Shown: positions 46,269-56,215 of the stretch, piece after piece
How positions within the stretch are numbered: position 1 is the first letter of the stretch
How the letters are laid out: the number at the start of each line of letters is the position of its first letter
Origin: Paragemmobacter ruber
Lineage (GTDB): Bacteria; Pseudomonadota; Alphaproteobacteria; Rhodobacterales; Rhodobacteraceae
Direction: 5' to 3'
Length of the DNA: 64,000 bases
Assembly: GCF_009908315.1 (NCBI RefSeq)
Contig: NZ_JAAATW010000001.1
Coordinates: forward strand, 62,001-126,000
Made by a program: the position numbers and the translations under genes
The notes under the pieces: generated by a model
Database searches by the model: none
Told to the model about the DNA's origin: nothing
Seen by the model: the letters and a program-made list of their open reading frames with translations, nothing else

Positions 46269-47154
46269 CATCGCCCACCTGCCCTGCGATCCAGCCGCGA
46301 AACGCGGCCATCGCCGGGCGCGGCGGCACGGCGCGCGGCCAGACCAGCCAATAGCTTCCCGCCGCCCGCACCGGCCCGCCCCAGGCGGGCATCAGCCGCC
46401 CCGCAGCCAGATCCTCGCCGATCAGGAATGTCGGCAACAGCGCCACGCCCAGCCCATGCACCGCCGCCTGCTGCATCGTGGCGAACTGGTCAAACAGCAT
46501 CCCCCCCGGGCGCTGCCCCGCCAATCCATGCGCCGCGAACCAGCGCCCCCAGTCCCCCGTCCGGCTTTCGATCTGCAACAGGGGCAGCGCCAACAACCCC
46601 TCCACCCCCGCCAGCGGTGCCGCGATCAGCCCCGGCGCGCAGACGGCCTGCACCTCTTCCTGCATCAGCAGCAGATGCTCCGCCCCCGGCCAATCCGCCC
46701 GGCCATAGTGGATCGCGGCATCGAACGCCTCGGCCTCCATGTCAAAAGGGCGCAGCCGCGTGGTCAGCGTCAGCCGCACCCCCGGATGGGCGGCGCGAAA
46801 GTCGCGCAGGCGCGGGGCCAGCCAGTGCATCCCGAAGGCGGGCAGGATCGCCAGCGACAGGCTCTCCGCCCCGCCGCCCGCCCGCAGCCGCTGCCCCGCC
46901 TGCCCCAGCACGCCCAGCGCGCGCCGCGCCTCGGCCACATAATCCCGCGCCGCAGGCGTCAGACGCAGCCGCTGCCGGTCGCGGATCAGCAGCGTCACGC
47001 CCAGCTGCGCCTCCACCTCCTGCAACGCCCGGCTCACCGCACCCGGCGTCAGGTTCAACTCCGCCGCCGCTGCCGTGGCCGTTCCCAACCGCTCCACCGC
47101 CTCCAGCGCCAGAAGGCCGGGCAGGCTGGGCAGATGGCGGCGCGGCGGGATCAT
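46225..47154 (-). CDS. LysR family transcriptional regulator (GcvA-like)
   Basis: 309 residues from ATG 47154. An N-terminal winged HTH (about 6-65: LPGLLALEAVERLGTATAAAAELNLTPGAVSRALQEVE) precedes a periplasmic-binding-like effector domain (about 95-300). It is divergent from gcdH, so it probably controls glutaryl-CoA dehydrogenase. The last 12 codons (GPEGLEPPTKAL) are antisense of the tRNA: no stop occurs before the tRNA gene, so its natural end has been lost or always lay here. Confidence 0.9.
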   Translation of the reverse strand: MIPPRRHLPSLPGLLALEAVERLGTATAAAAELNLTPGAVSRALQEVEAQLGVTLLIRDRQRLRLTPAARDYVAEARRALGVLGQAGQRLRAGGGAESLSLAILPAFGMHWLAPRLRDFRAAHPGVRLTLTTRLRPFDMEAEAFDAAIHYGRADWPGAEHLLLMQEEVQAVCAPGLIAAPLAGVEGLLALPLLQIESRTGDWGRWFAAHGLAGQRPGGMLFDQFATMQQAAVHGLGVALLPTFLIGEDLAAGRLMPAWGGPVRAAGSYWLVWPRAVPPRPAMAAFRGWIAGQVGDVVGPEGLEPPTKAL

Positions 47155-47289
47155 GTGCGCAAACCTCAACAAGTATGAAATAAGTTTCGCTATAAACTCA
47201 CAAATTCCTGCGCCATACAAGCGCCATCCCCGGCATGGCGCGACTCAGGCCCTGCTGTCACACTGCCTCATCCAAACGGAGGACCGGCC

Positions 47290-48531
47290 ATGAGCCTTGA
47301 CGCCCCCCATACGACTGACAAGCCCAAGATCAAGGCCAAGGATGCCCCCGATCTGGGCCGCTTCGATTGGGAAGACCCGTTCCGCCTGAACGACCAGCTG
47401 ACCGAAGAGGAACGGATGCTGCGCGACGGCGCCCGCGCCTATGCGCAGGAAAAGCTGCAACCCCGCGTCGTGGCCGCCTATCGCGAGGAAACCACCGATC
47501 CCTCGATCTTCCGCGAAATGGGCGAGATGGGCCTTCTGGGCGTTACGATCCCGGAAGAATACGGCGGCCTCGGCGCGTCTTACGTCGCCTACGGCCTCGT
47601 GGCGCGCGAGGTGGAGCGTGTGGACAGCGGCTATCGCTCGATGATGTCGGTCCAGTCGTCGCTGGTGATGTATCCCATCTACGCCTACGGCACCGAAGAC
47701 CAGCGCCGCAAATACCTGCCCAAGCTCGCCTCCGGTGAATGGATCGGCTGTTTCGGCCTGACCGAACCCGATGCCGGCTCCGATCCGGCGGGGATGAAGA
47801 CGACGGCCAAGAAAACCGCCAACGGCTATGTCCTGAACGGCGCCAAGATGTGGATCTCGAACGCCCCCATCGCCGATGTTTTCGTCGTCTGGGCGAAATC
47901 CGAAGCACATGGCGGCAAGATCCGCGGCTTCGTGCTGGACAAGGGCATGAAGGGCCTTTCCGCCCCCAAGGTCGGCGGCAAGCTGTCCCTGCGCGCCTCC
48001 ATCACGGGCGAAATCGTGATGAAGGATGTCGAAGTGGGCGAAGACGCCCTCCTTCCCTTTGTCGAAGGCCTGAAAGGCCCCTTCGGCTGCCTCAACCGCG
48101 CGCGCTATGGCATTTCCTGGGGGGTCATGGGCGCGGCCGAATTCTGCATGCACGCCGCCCGCCAGTACGGCCTCGACCGCAAGCAGTTCGGCAAGCCCAT
48201 CGCCGGAACGCAGCTGTTCCAGCTGAAACTCGCCAACATGATGACCGAAATCTCGCTTGGCCTGCAGGCCAGCCTGCGCGTCGGCCGCCTGCTGGACGAG
48301 GCGAATGCCGCGCCCGAGATGATCTCCATCGTCAAGCGCAACAATTGCGGCAAGGCGCTGGATGCCGCCCGCTGGGCGCGCGACATGCACGGCGGCAACG
48401 GGATTCAGGAAGATTTCCAGATCATGCGCCACATGGTGAACCTCGAAACGGTGAACACCTATGAAGGCACCCATGACGTGCACGCCCTGATCCTTGGCCG
48501 CGCGATCACCGGGGTGCAGACCTTCTTCTGA
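47290..48531 (+). CDS. gcdH: Glutaryl-CoA dehydrogenase
   Basis: FAD acyl-CoA dehydrogenase that oxidises and decarboxylates glutaryl-CoA to crotonyl-CoA in lysine/tryptophan breakdown. 413 residues. FAD and substrate segments: [36 protein letters not shown] and RDMHGGNGI. The catalytic Glu lies in YEGTHDVH near residue 398. The conserved Arg-rich substrate pocket fits GcdH. A divergent LysR regulator is 135 bp upstream; a terminator follows. Confidence 0.95.
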   Translation: MSLDAPHTTDKPKIKAKDAPDLGRFDWEDPFRLNDQLTEEERMLRDGARAYAQEKLQPRVVAAYREETTDPSIFREMGEMGLLGVTIPEEYGGLGASYVAYGLVAREVERVDSGYRSMMSVQSSLVMYPIYAYGTEDQRRKYLPKLASGEWIGCFGLTEPDAGSDPAGMKTTAKKTANGYVLNGAKMWISNAPIADVFVVWAKSEAHGGKIRGFVLDKGMKGLSAPKVGGKLSLRASITGEIVMKDVEVGEDALLPFVEGLKGPFGCLNRARYGISWGVMGAAEFCMHAARQYGLDRKQFGKPIAGTQLFQLKLANMMTEISLGLQASLRVGRLLDEANAAPEMISIVKRNNCGKALDAARWARDMHGGNGIQEDFQIMRHMVNLETVNTYEGTHDVHALILGRAITGVQTFF

Positions 48532-48556
48532 TCCCCACCCCGCCCGGAAAACCGGC

Positions 48557-48590
48557 ACGCGTCGCCCGTCGGGCGGCGCGTTGTCGTTTT
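48557..48590 (+). terminator. Terminator after gcdH
   Basis: Stem CGCGTCGCCCG/CGGGCGGCGCG (48558-48568 with 48570-48580; one G-T pair) followed by TTGTCGTTTT. Confidence 0.7.
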
Positions 48591-48630
48591 CGGGGATGAC
48601 AAGCCGCGTGGCGCGGATAGGTTTTGCACC

Positions 48631-50019
48631 ATGACTGATCATTCCCCCCGCCGCATCGGCGACATCTCCTTCTGGTATGCCGATATCGGCCTGCCCCAGA
48701 CCCGCCGCCCGCCCCTTGGCGGCGACACCACGGCGGACGTCTGCATCATCGGCGCGGGCTATACCGGCCTGTGGTCGGCCTATTACCTGAAAAAGGCCGA
48801 TCCCGGCCTGAACATAGTCATCTGCGAAAAGAACTTCGCCGGTTTCGGCGCCTCGGGCCGCAATGGCGGCTGGCTCACGGGCGGCTTCGCGTGGAATCAC
48901 GAACGCTATCTCGCCACCTCGGACGAGGCGTCGGTCCGCGCCATGGTGAAGGCAATGACCGGCACCGTCGATGAAATCATCCGCGTGACACAGGCCGAAG
49001 GGATCGAGGCCGACATCCTGCGCACCGACGAACTGATGGTCGCCACCAGCCCCGCCCAGCTTGCCCGATGCGAGGCTGAGACCGCCCACCGCCGCCACTG
49101 GGGCGAGGATCGGGTGCATATGATCGGCGCAGGGCAGACCGCCTCGCGCGTCAATATCCCCGGCGTCCTCGGCGCCATGGTCGTGGGCGGCGTGGCCCGC
49201 GTGCAACCCGCCAAACTCGTGCGCGGTCTGGCGCAGGTGGTGGAAGCCATGGGCGTGCGCATCTGCGAGGAAACGGAAGTCACCGCCATCGCCCCCGGCC
49301 GCGTCACCACCCATCGCGGCACCGTCACCGCCCACACGATCCTGCGCTGCACCGAAGGCTTCACCGCCACCCTGCCGGGCTTGCGGCGCGAATGGCTCCC
49401 CCTCAACTCCGCCCAGATCGCCACCGAACCCCTGCCGCCAGAGGTCTGGACCGAAATCGGCTGGCACGGCCATGAAATCCTTGGCGATTTCGCCAATGCC
49501 TATTGCTACTGCCAGCGCACGCGCGAAGGGCGCATCACCGTGGGCGCGCGCGGCGTGCCCTATCGCTTCGGCTCGGCCATCGACAATTCCGGTGCGCCGG
49601 ATGCGGAAACCATCCGCCGCCTGACCAACATCCTGCACACCCATTTCCCGGCCACCAAGCGCTTCCGCATCGACCATGCGTGGTGCGGCGTGATCGGCGT
49701 GCCGCGCGACTGGTGCACCACCGCAGGGCTCGACCCCGCCACCCGCATCGGCTGGGCGGGCGGCTATGTCGGCGTGGGCGTCTCCACCTCCAACCTGTCA
49801 GGCCGCACGCTGGCCGACCTGACGCTCGACCGCCAGACAGACCTCACCCGCCTGCCCTGGGTCAACCGCCGGGTGCGCAAATGGGAACCCGAACCCCTGC
49901 GCTGGCTGGGCGTGCACGGGATGTATGGCCTCTACGCCATGGCCGACCGGCGCGAGGCGGCCCGCCGCGGCCCGCCGTCCCGGCTGGCCAAGTTCGGCAA
50001 TTGGCTGACGGGCCGCTGA
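48631..50019 (+). CDS. FAD-dependent amine oxidoreductase (DAO/PuuB-like)
   Basis: A 462-residue flavoenzyme of the D-amino-acid-oxidase family. The dinucleotide fold reads VCIIGAGYTGLWSAYYL (about 37-53), followed by GFGASGRNGGWLTGGF, the PuuB/gamma-glutamylputrescine-oxidase-type pattern. The C-terminal GWAGGYVGVGVSTSNLSGRTLADL closes the FAD site. Likely oxidises an amine such as gamma-glutamylputrescine; with the polyamine genes at the left of the window this fits putrescine use, but substrate is inferred only. The next gene starts 5 bp later. Confidence 0.88.
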   Translation: MTDHSPRRIGDISFWYADIGLPQTRRPPLGGDTTADVCIIGAGYTGLWSAYYLKKADPGLNIVICEKNFAGFGASGRNGGWLTGGFAWNHERYLATSDEASVRAMVKAMTGTVDEIIRVTQAEGIEADILRTDELMVATSPAQLARCEAETAHRRHWGEDRVHMIGAGQTASRVNIPGVLGAMVVGGVARVQPAKLVRGLAQVVEAMGVRICEETEVTAIAPGRVTTHRGTVTAHTILRCTEGFTATLPGLRREWLPLNSAQIATEPLPPEVWTEIGWHGHEILGDFANAYCYCQRTREGRITVGARGVPYRFGSAIDNSGAPDAETIRRLTNILHTHFPATKRFRIDHAWCGVIGVPRDWCTTAGLDPATRIGWAGGYVGVGVSTSNLSGRTLADLTLDRQTDLTRLPWVNRRVRKWEPEPLRWLGVHGMYGLYAMADRREAARRGPPSRLAKFGNWLTGR

Positions 50020-50024
50020 TCCCC

Positions 50025-50678
50025 ATGACCCGCGCCCTGATCTTCGATCTCGACGGCACGCTGGTGGACAGCGCCCCCGACATCCATGCCGGGGTGAACG
50101 CCATCCTTGCCGAGCAGGGCCTCGCCCCCCTGCCCTTTGACACCGTGCGCGGCTTCATCGGCGGCGGTGTCCCCATCCTCATCACCCGCGTGATGCGCGC
50201 GCTGGACCTGCCCGAGGATCCGGCACGCCACGCCGATATGGCCGCCGCCTTCACCGCGCGCTACGAACATGATCCGGGCGGCCTGACCCGCCCCTATCCG
50301 GGGGTTGAGGCGGCGCTGGATGCGCTGACCCTGCCGCTCGCTCTCTGCACCAACAAACCCGAAGGCCCGACCCGCGCCCTCCTGGCCCATCTGGGCTGGA
50401 CCGACCGCTTCGCCGCACTTGTCTGCGGCGACAGCCTGCCCGTGCGCAAACCCGACCCCGCCCCCCTGCACCATGCCATCGCCGCGATGGGGGGCGGGCC
50501 GGTCCTGTTCGTAGGCGACAGCGAGGTGGATGCCGAAACCGCCGCCCGCGCGGGCGTGCCGCTGCTTCTGTTCACGCAAGGCTACCGCAAGACGCCGGTC
50601 ACCGACCTGCCGCATCATGCCGCCTTCGACCACTGGCAGGATTTCCCGGCCCTCGTGTCGCGCGCGGGCGATGTCTGA
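50025..50678 (+). CDS. gph: Phosphoglycolate phosphatase (HAD family)
   Basis: Hydrolyses 2-phosphoglycolate from Rubisco side reaction or DNA repair. 217 residues. HAD motif I DLDGTLVDSAPDI near residues 8-20, motif II CTNKP, motif III RKPDP, motif IV VGDSEVDAETA. It directly follows the amine oxidoreductase gene, so co-transcription is likely. Its stop codon lies inside the first hairpin of an array. Confidence 0.9.
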   Translation: MTRALIFDLDGTLVDSAPDIHAGVNAILAEQGLAPLPFDTVRGFIGGGVPILITRVMRALDLPEDPARHADMAAAFTARYEHDPGGLTRPYPGVEAALDALTLPLALCTNKPEGPTRALLAHLGWTDRFAALVCGDSLPVRKPDPAPLHHAIAAMGGGPVLFVGDSEVDAETAARAGVPLLLFTQGYRKTPVTDLPHHAAFDHWQDFPALVSRAGDV

Positions 50679-50782
50679 CACAGACATCGCGTAAAATTCT
50701 GACACAGAATTTTGCCGCGCGCGCCCACCGCGACCCTGCGCATGTGCCAACCGTGGGACGCGAAATCTGTGCCAGATTTCGC
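50668..50782. repeat. Array of three CTG-n3-CAG hairpins after gph
   Basis: Stem 1 pairs 50668-50677 with 50681-50690, stem 2 pairs 50693-50701 with 50705-50713, stem 3 pairs 50760-50769 with 50773-50782. All are perfect, each with a three-base loop flanked by CTG and CAG (loops ACA, ACA, TGC). The outer bases differ between stems but remain complementary. Confidence 0.85.
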
Positions 50783-50811
50783 CGCGATGTCTGCGCGCGA
50801 TCCCGCCCGCC

Positions 50812-51507
50812 TCAGACCACCGCCACCCGCAGCCCATCCGGCCCCTCGCGCAACCCGGGCGCCAGCGCCGTCCCCTGCAGGCGCAGCCCGCGCCACAGCG
50901 CGGGCGCGGCAAAGCCCGCCCGCGCGCCCCGCAAGGCGGGCGGTTCATAGAGTTCCACCATGCTGTCGCCCAGCGACAGGAACCGCACCCGCGTCACCCC
51001 GTCCGGGCGCGCAAGGTCGACCGCCGCCACGGGTGCCGCACCCAGCCCCTCCCAAAAGGCCGAACTCGCCGCAATGTCGGTGCAGGGAATACCCAGATGG
51101 TCATGCCCCGGCAGGCCGGGGCGCGCCGCGCCGCCCAGATGCGCGCATAATTCGATCCGCGCGCCCTCCGGCCCCTCCAGAAAGACGTAGCGCACCCCCG
51201 CGCCCCAGAATTCGGCGATCTCGCGCGGGCCCTTGGGCGTGGTCGCCTCCAGCCGCGCACCGCGCGCCACGAACGCGGCCAGCGCCGCATCCACATCGGC
51301 CACCGCCAGCGCCAGATGGTCCATCACCCCATGGCCCGGCGCCGCCTCGGCCTGCACCAGCGCCACCGCCTGCCCCCCGAAGTGCAGCAGATCCCCGCCC
51401 CGCGCAAAGCCAAAGACCTGCACCAGCATCGCCTCGGCGGCCGGTCTGTCCAGCACCGCCAATTCGGGGATCACCCTCACCTCTGCGGTCATGCGCGCCC
51501 CGTTCAT
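50812..51507 (-). CDS. VOC (glyoxalase/bleomycin-resistance) superfamily protein
   Basis: A 231-residue protein with repeated VOC folds: one ends VRYVFLEGPEGARIELCAHL (about residue 122) and the second begins HDHLGIPCTDIAASSAFWEGLGA (about 135) and ends SMVELYEPP. Metal-ligand His/Glu positions are visible in MDHLALAV, ARIELC, HDHLGI and SMVELYE. Members include dioxygenases and isomerases; the substrate is unknown. A start at 51492 is an alternative. Confidence 0.83.
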   Translation of the reverse strand: MNGARMTAEVRVIPELAVLDRPAAEAMLVQVFGFARGGDLLHFGGQAVALVQAEAAPGHGVMDHLALAVADVDAALAAFVARGARLEATTPKGPREIAEFWGAGVRYVFLEGPEGARIELCAHLGGAARPGLPGHDHLGIPCTDIAASSAFWEGLGAAPVAAVDLARPDGVTRVRFLSLGDSMVELYEPPALRGARAGFAAPALWRGLRLQGTALAPGLREGPDGLRVAVV

Positions 51508-51719
51508 CTGTTGCCTAATCGTTACCCGCCTGTGGCAGAAGCGCAGCCGTCAATCAATATCCTGACCGGGCTTTTGTGCACTCCTGCTGTTTTGTTGTCC
51601 GAACCCGTTCAAAAAATGCCGGGGCAGATTGACTTTGCCGCAGCATAAGTAAATTCAGGATACAGATATTGCCACTTTGGCGGCCTGCTGCCGCCATTTC
51701 CACGTAAAGGCCCCTTCCC

Positions 51720-52925
51720 ATGGTCATCCGTTTCATCATCGCCATCGTCCTTTTGGGTGCAATCGGCGGCGGTCTGGTCTGGTTCAACCTGTTCCGCGAC
51801 AGCATGATCGCGCAGGTCTTCGCCAACATGCCCCAGCAACCCGCTACCGTCTCGACGGTCGAGGCGGCCCCCGTCACATGGTCCCCTGCGATCGAGGCGA
51901 TCGGCACCGTCAACGCCGCGCAAGGCGTGGATCTGACGGTGGAAAGCGCAGGCGTGGTGAAAGAGATCCTCTTTGAGCCGAACACCACCGTGGAAACCGG
52001 CGCCGTGCTGCTGCGCCTTGATGATGTCGTGCAGCGCGCCGATGTGGAAACCGCACGCACGCAGGCGGAACTGGAACGCAGCAACCTCGCCCGCGCGCAG
52101 GATCTCACCCGTCGCGGCGTGGCCACCAATGTCTCGCTCGATCAGACGCAGGCCGCCGCACAGGCGGCCGAGGCGCAGCTTGCCCGCGCCATCGCCGTGC
52201 TGGAACAGCGCCAGCTCGCCGCGCCCTTCACCGGCACGGTCGGCCTGCCGCGCGTCGATCTGGGCCAATACGTGGCCCCCGGCACCATCGTCGCCACGCT
52301 GCAGGATATCTCCACCATGCGGGTGGATTTCAGCCTGCCGGAACAGGAACTGCCCAACCTCGCCATCGGGCAAAAGATTGAAGTGCGCATCGAAGGGCTG
52401 GACGAGGCCTTCCCCGGCGAACTGACCGGGATCGACCCGCGCGTGGATCCGGCCACCCGACTTGTCGCGCTGCGCGGATCCATCACGAACGCGCAGGGCA
52501 AGCTGACGCCGGGCCAATTCGTCCGCATTCAGGTCAGCCTGCCTTCGGAAGAAGGCGTGATCGCCCTGCCGCAGACCGCCCTCTCCAGCAGCCTTTACGG
52601 CGATTACGTCTATGTCGTGCGCCCGTCGGAAGAGAACGCCGAACAGCTTCAGGTCAGCCAGATCTTCGTCACGCCGGGCCGCCGCTCCGGCGGGCTGGTC
52701 GAGATCGCCGAAGGCGTCGCGCCGGGCGATCAGGTGGTCACCGCAGGCCAGAACCGCCTGACCAACGGTCAGCCTGCCGTCATCGACAACACCGTGAACC
52801 CCGCCGCCGCCACGACAGGCCCCGCCGTCACGCCCCCCGCCGAAACGCCGCCCGCAGGCGATGATGCCGCCGCCGAACCCGCTAGCGATGCGGACGCCGA
52901 CACAGCGACCGGAGCCGACCAATGA
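51720..52925 (+). CDS. RND efflux periplasmic adaptor subunit (MFP)
   Basis: 401 residues. Single N-terminal membrane anchor (2-20), then the lipoyl/hairpin/barrel layout of HlyD/AcrA adaptors: GTVNAAQGVDLTVESAGVVKEI, a helical hairpin at about 110-155, and GTVGLPRVDLGQYVAPGTIVATL. The C-terminal ~50 residues are an Ala/Pro/Asp-rich tail. Its stop overlaps the permease start by 4 bp. No outer-membrane factor is adjacent. Confidence 0.93.
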   Translation: MVIRFIIAIVLLGAIGGGLVWFNLFRDSMIAQVFANMPQQPATVSTVEAAPVTWSPAIEAIGTVNAAQGVDLTVESAGVVKEILFEPNTTVETGAVLLRLDDVVQRADVETARTQAELERSNLARAQDLTRRGVATNVSLDQTQAAAQAAEAQLARAIAVLEQRQLAAPFTGTVGLPRVDLGQYVAPGTIVATLQDISTMRVDFSLPEQELPNLAIGQKIEVRIEGLDEAFPGELTGIDPRVDPATRLVALRGSITNAQGKLTPGQFVRIQVSLPSEEGVIALPQTALSSSLYGDYVYVVRPSEENAEQLQVSQIFVTPGRRSGGLVEIAEGVAPGDQVVTAGQNRLTNGQPAVIDNTVNPAAATTGPAVTPPAETPPAGDDAAAEPASDADADTATGADQ

Positions 52926-55900
52926 GCCCCGCCGACATCTTCATCAAGCGCCCGGTGCTCTCCACCGTGCTGGGCCTCCTGATCATGCTGCTGGGCCTTC
53001 AGGGCTTTTTCAACCTGCAGATCCGCGAATACCCCGAGGTGGAAGAGACGGTGGTCACCATCACCACCGTCTATCCCGGCGCCTCTGCCGACCTGATCCA
53101 GGGCTTCATCACCGCCCCCATCGCCTCGGCCGTCGCGACGACCGAGAATGTGGATTACATCACCTCCACCTCCTCGCCCTCCGCCTCCACCGTCACCGTG
53201 AACATGCGCCTTGGCGCCAATCCCGACGTGGCCCTCACCGAGGTGATGTCGAAGGTGCAGCAGGTCCGCTCCAGCCTGCCGTCCGAGGCCGAGGATCCCA
53301 CCATCGTCAAGGGCACGGGGATGACATTCGCCACCATGTATCTGGCGATGCAGAACCCCAACATGACCTCCACGCAGATCACCGAATACATCGAACGCGT
53401 GATCCGCCCCCGCATGTCCACCATCCCCGGCGTGGCCGAAATTCAGGTGCTGGGCGGGCAGGAATATGCCATGCGCATCTGGATCGACCCGATCCGCCTC
53501 GCAGGCCGCGGCCTGACCGCGGCCGAGGTGCTGGCCGCCGTCAACAGCGCCAACTTCCTCGCCGCGCCGGGCAAGACGCAGGGCGAATACACCGCCTATT
53601 CCATCACCATGGAAACCACCCTGCAAACGCCCGAGGCGTTTGCCGCCCTGCCCATCTCGGGCAATGGCGCCGATGTGGTGCGTCTGGCCGATGTGGCGCG
53701 GGTGGAACTCGCCGCCGCCTCAACCGACACGATCGTGAACTTCAACGGCGAACCGGGCACCTTCATCGGCGTCTTTCCCACGCCGGGGGCGAACCCGCTC
53801 GACATGTCCGCCGCCGTGCTGGCCGAACTGCCCATCATTCAGTCCAGCCTGCCGCAGGGCATGACGCTGACGCTGATGTATGACGCGACCGAACAGATCA
53901 GCGCCTCGATCGAAGAGGTGTTCATCACCATCGCCGAAGCCGTGGCCATCGTCATCGTCATCATCCTGCTCTTCCTCGGCTCGTTCCGGTCGGTGCTGAT
54001 GCCGGTGGTCACGATCCCCCTGTCGCTGATGGGGGTGCTGTTCGTGCTTTATGTCTTTGGCTATTCGATCAACCTTCTGTCGCTTCTGGCCATGGTGCTG
54101 GCCATCGGCCTCGTCGTCGATGACGCCATCGTCGTGGTGGAAAACATCCACCGCCATATCGAGGAAGGCTATCGCCCGATCCAGGCCGCCTTCATCGGGA
54201 TGAAGGAAATCTACGGCGCCGTCATCGCCATGACGATCACGCTGGCCGCGGTCTTTGCGCCGCTGGCCTTCACCGGCGGCCTGACCGGCGCGCTGTTCCG
54301 CGAATTCGCCGTCACGCTGGCGGGCGCGGTCATCATCTCGGGCCTCGTCGCCGTGACGATCACGCCCATGATGTCGGCCCGCCTGCTGCAAAAGGGCAAT
54401 CATTCGCGCTTCCAGATCGTGGTGGACCGCGCCTTCGACCGGCTCGCCGGCTGGTACGAACGCCGCGTCAACGGCTCGCTCGACTATCGCTTCATCACCG
54501 TGCTGATGGTTGTCGTGCTGGCAGGCCTGACCGGCTATCTCTTCACCAAGACCTCGAGCGAGCTCGCCCCTGAAGAAGATTCGGGCGCCCTCTTCGCCTT
54601 CGTCAACGCGCCGCCCTACGCCACGTCGGAATACACCCGCACCTATATCGACCAGATGCGTGCGCTGACCGAGGACCTGCCCGAACTTTCGGCAAACTTC
54701 TCCATCGTCGGCATGGGCGGGGCCACGAATTCCGGCATCGCGCTCTGGGCCTTCAAGGACTGGTCCGAACGTGACCGCTCGCAGGCCGAACTGCAGGCCG
54801 ACATCCAGGCCAAACTGAACAGCGTGGCCGGCGTGCAGGCCTTCGTCTTCGCGCCCCCCTCGCTGCCCGGCGCGGGCGGCGGCCTGCCAATCAGCGTGAT
54901 CCTGCAATCCACCGGCCCCTCCGACCGCATCTTCGAAGTGGCCGAAGAGGTGAAGAACGCCGCCATGGCCTCGGGCCGCTTCATCGTGGTGCAGAACTCG
55001 CTCTCCTACAACTCGTCCCAGATCGTCATGCGGATCGACCGCGAACGCGCGGCCGCCCTCAACCTGCCCGCCCGCGACATCGGCACCACGCTCGGCCTTC
55101 TGGTCGGCGGCGGGGCGGTGGCGCAGTTCGACCGCGACAACAACAGCTATGACGTGATCATGCAGGTCCCCGAAGAGTATCGGAACAACCCCGAACGGCT
55201 GACGGATTTCTTCATCCGCTCCGCCACCGGGCAGATGGTCCCGCTCTCTGCCGTGGTCACCGTGGAAACCCGCGTCGCCCCCAGCGCCATCGAACAGTTC
55301 AACCAGCTCAACTCAACCACCATCAGCGCCCTGCCCATCCCCGGCGTCTCGACCGGCGACGCGCTGCAGGTGATCGTGGATGAGGCGGAAAAGGTGATGC
55401 CCGACGGCTTCTTCATTGACTATTCCGGCCAATCCCGGCTGGAGGTGACCGAAGGCAACACCATCCTTCTCGCCTTCGGCCTCGCCGTGGTGGTGATCTA
55501 CCTCGTTCTGGCCGCACAGTTCGAAAGCTTCCGGGATCCGCTCATCATCATGATGTCGGTGCCGCTGTCGATCTTCGGCGCCATCGTGCCGCTGAACCTC
55601 GGGCTCGGCACGCTCAACATCTACACGCAGGTGGGGCTGATCACGCTGATCGGGCTGATTACGAAGCACGGCATCCTGCTGGTGGAATTTGCCAACCAGC
55701 TGCGCCACGAACGCGGGCTGTCGGCACGCGAAGGCATCGTCGCCTCGGCCAAGGTGCGCCTCCGCCCGATCCTGATGACCACCGCCGCCATGGCGCTGGG
55801 GGTGATCCCGCTCATCATCGCCGATGGCGCAGGCGCCGCCGCGCGCTATTCCGTGGGTCTGGTGATCTTCTCTGGCATCACCATCGGGACACTCTTCACG

Positions 55901-55984
55901 CTCTTCGTGGTCCCGGCCTTCTACACGCTGATCTCGCGGAAAGAGATGGCCAAGCCCGTGGAAGACCCCGTCGCCACCCACTGA
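52922..55984 (+). CDS. RND family efflux permease
   Basis: A 1020-residue inner-membrane proton-driven pump, standard RND length. Layout: TM1, a large periplasmic loop, TM2-7, a second periplasmic loop, TM8-12. The N-terminal FIKRPVLSTVLGLLIMLLG and the DDAIVVVENIHRH segment in TM4 (proton-relay Asp pair) are typical of the HAE1 group. Substrate range unknown. Co-translated with the adaptor. Confidence 0.95.
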   Translation: MSPADIFIKRPVLSTVLGLLIMLLGLQGFFNLQIREYPEVEETVVTITTVYPGASADLIQGFITAPIASAVATTENVDYITSTSSPSASTVTVNMRLGANPDVALTEVMSKVQQVRSSLPSEAEDPTIVKGTGMTFATMYLAMQNPNMTSTQITEYIERVIRPRMSTIPGVAEIQVLGGQEYAMRIWIDPIRLAGRGLTAAEVLAAVNSANFLAAPGKTQGEYTAYSITMETTLQTPEAFAALPISGNGADVVRLADVARVELAAASTDTIVNFNGEPGTFIGVFPTPGANPLDMSAAVLAELPIIQSSLPQGMTLTLMYDATEQISASIEEVFITIAEAVAIVIVIILLFLGSFRSVLMPVVTIPLSLMGVLFVLYVFGYSINLLSLLAMVLAIGLVVDDAIVVVENIHRHIEEGYRPIQAAFIGMKEIYGAVIAMTITLAAVFAPLAFTGGLTGALFREFAVTLAGAVIISGLVAVTITPMMSARLLQKGNHSRFQIVVDRAFDRLAGWYERRVNGSLDYRFITVLMVVVLAGLTGYLFTKTSSELAPEEDSGALFAFVNAPPYATSEYTRTYIDQMRALTEDLPELSANFSIVGMGGATNSGIALWAFKDWSERDRSQAELQADIQAKLNSVAGVQAFVFAPPSLPGAGGGLPISVILQSTGPSDRIFEVAEEVKNAAMASGRFIVVQNSLSYNSSQIVMRIDRERAAALNLPARDIGTTLGLLVGGGAVAQFDRDNNSYDVIMQVPEEYRNNPERLTDFFIRSATGQMVPLSAVVTVETRVAPSAIEQFNQLNSTTISALPIPGVSTGDALQVIVDEAEKVMPDGFFIDYSGQSRLEVTEGNTILLAFGLAVVVIYLVLAAQFESFRDPLIIMMSVPLSIFGAIVPLNLGLGTLNIYTQVGLITLIGLITKHGILLVEFANQLRHERGLSAREGIVASAKVRLRPILMTTAAMALGVIPLIIADGAGAAARYSVGLVIFSGITIGTLFTLFVVPAFYTLISRKEMAKPVEDPVATH

Positions 55985-56007
55985 CGGCAGGCATCGACGC
56001 AAAGGAT

Positions 56008-56046
56008 AAGGGCGATCCGCACCCGCGGATCGCCCTTCGATTATTC
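56008..56046 (+). terminator. Terminator of the RND operon
   Basis: Perfect 13-bp stem AAGGGCGATCCGC/GCGGATCGCCCTT (56008-56020 with 56025-56037), then CGATTATT. Confidence 0.8.
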
Positions 56047-56090
56047 GCAGAAGAATCGCCCCGCCCCGGATATCCACCGGAAACTTTTCT

Positions 56091-56210
56091 CGATTTTTCG
56101 ACGAAAAATCGCCTGCTCCCGCCCCGCACCACGCGCGCCCGATTTTTCGAAGGAAAATCGCCCAAAGCTGCCCCAGCCAGGACCTCCCCCGATTTTTCGC
56201 CGAAAAATCG
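56091..56210. repeat. Array of three CGATTTTTCG hairpins
   Basis: CGATTTTTCG/CGAAAAATCG pairs at 56091-56100 with 56102-56111 and at 56190-56199 with 56201-56210; a less perfect one spans 56140-56160. Loops are one base in the perfect copies. They fill the gap between the RND terminator and the convergent DUF1330 gene. Confidence 0.85.
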
Positions 56211-56215
56211 CGCCC

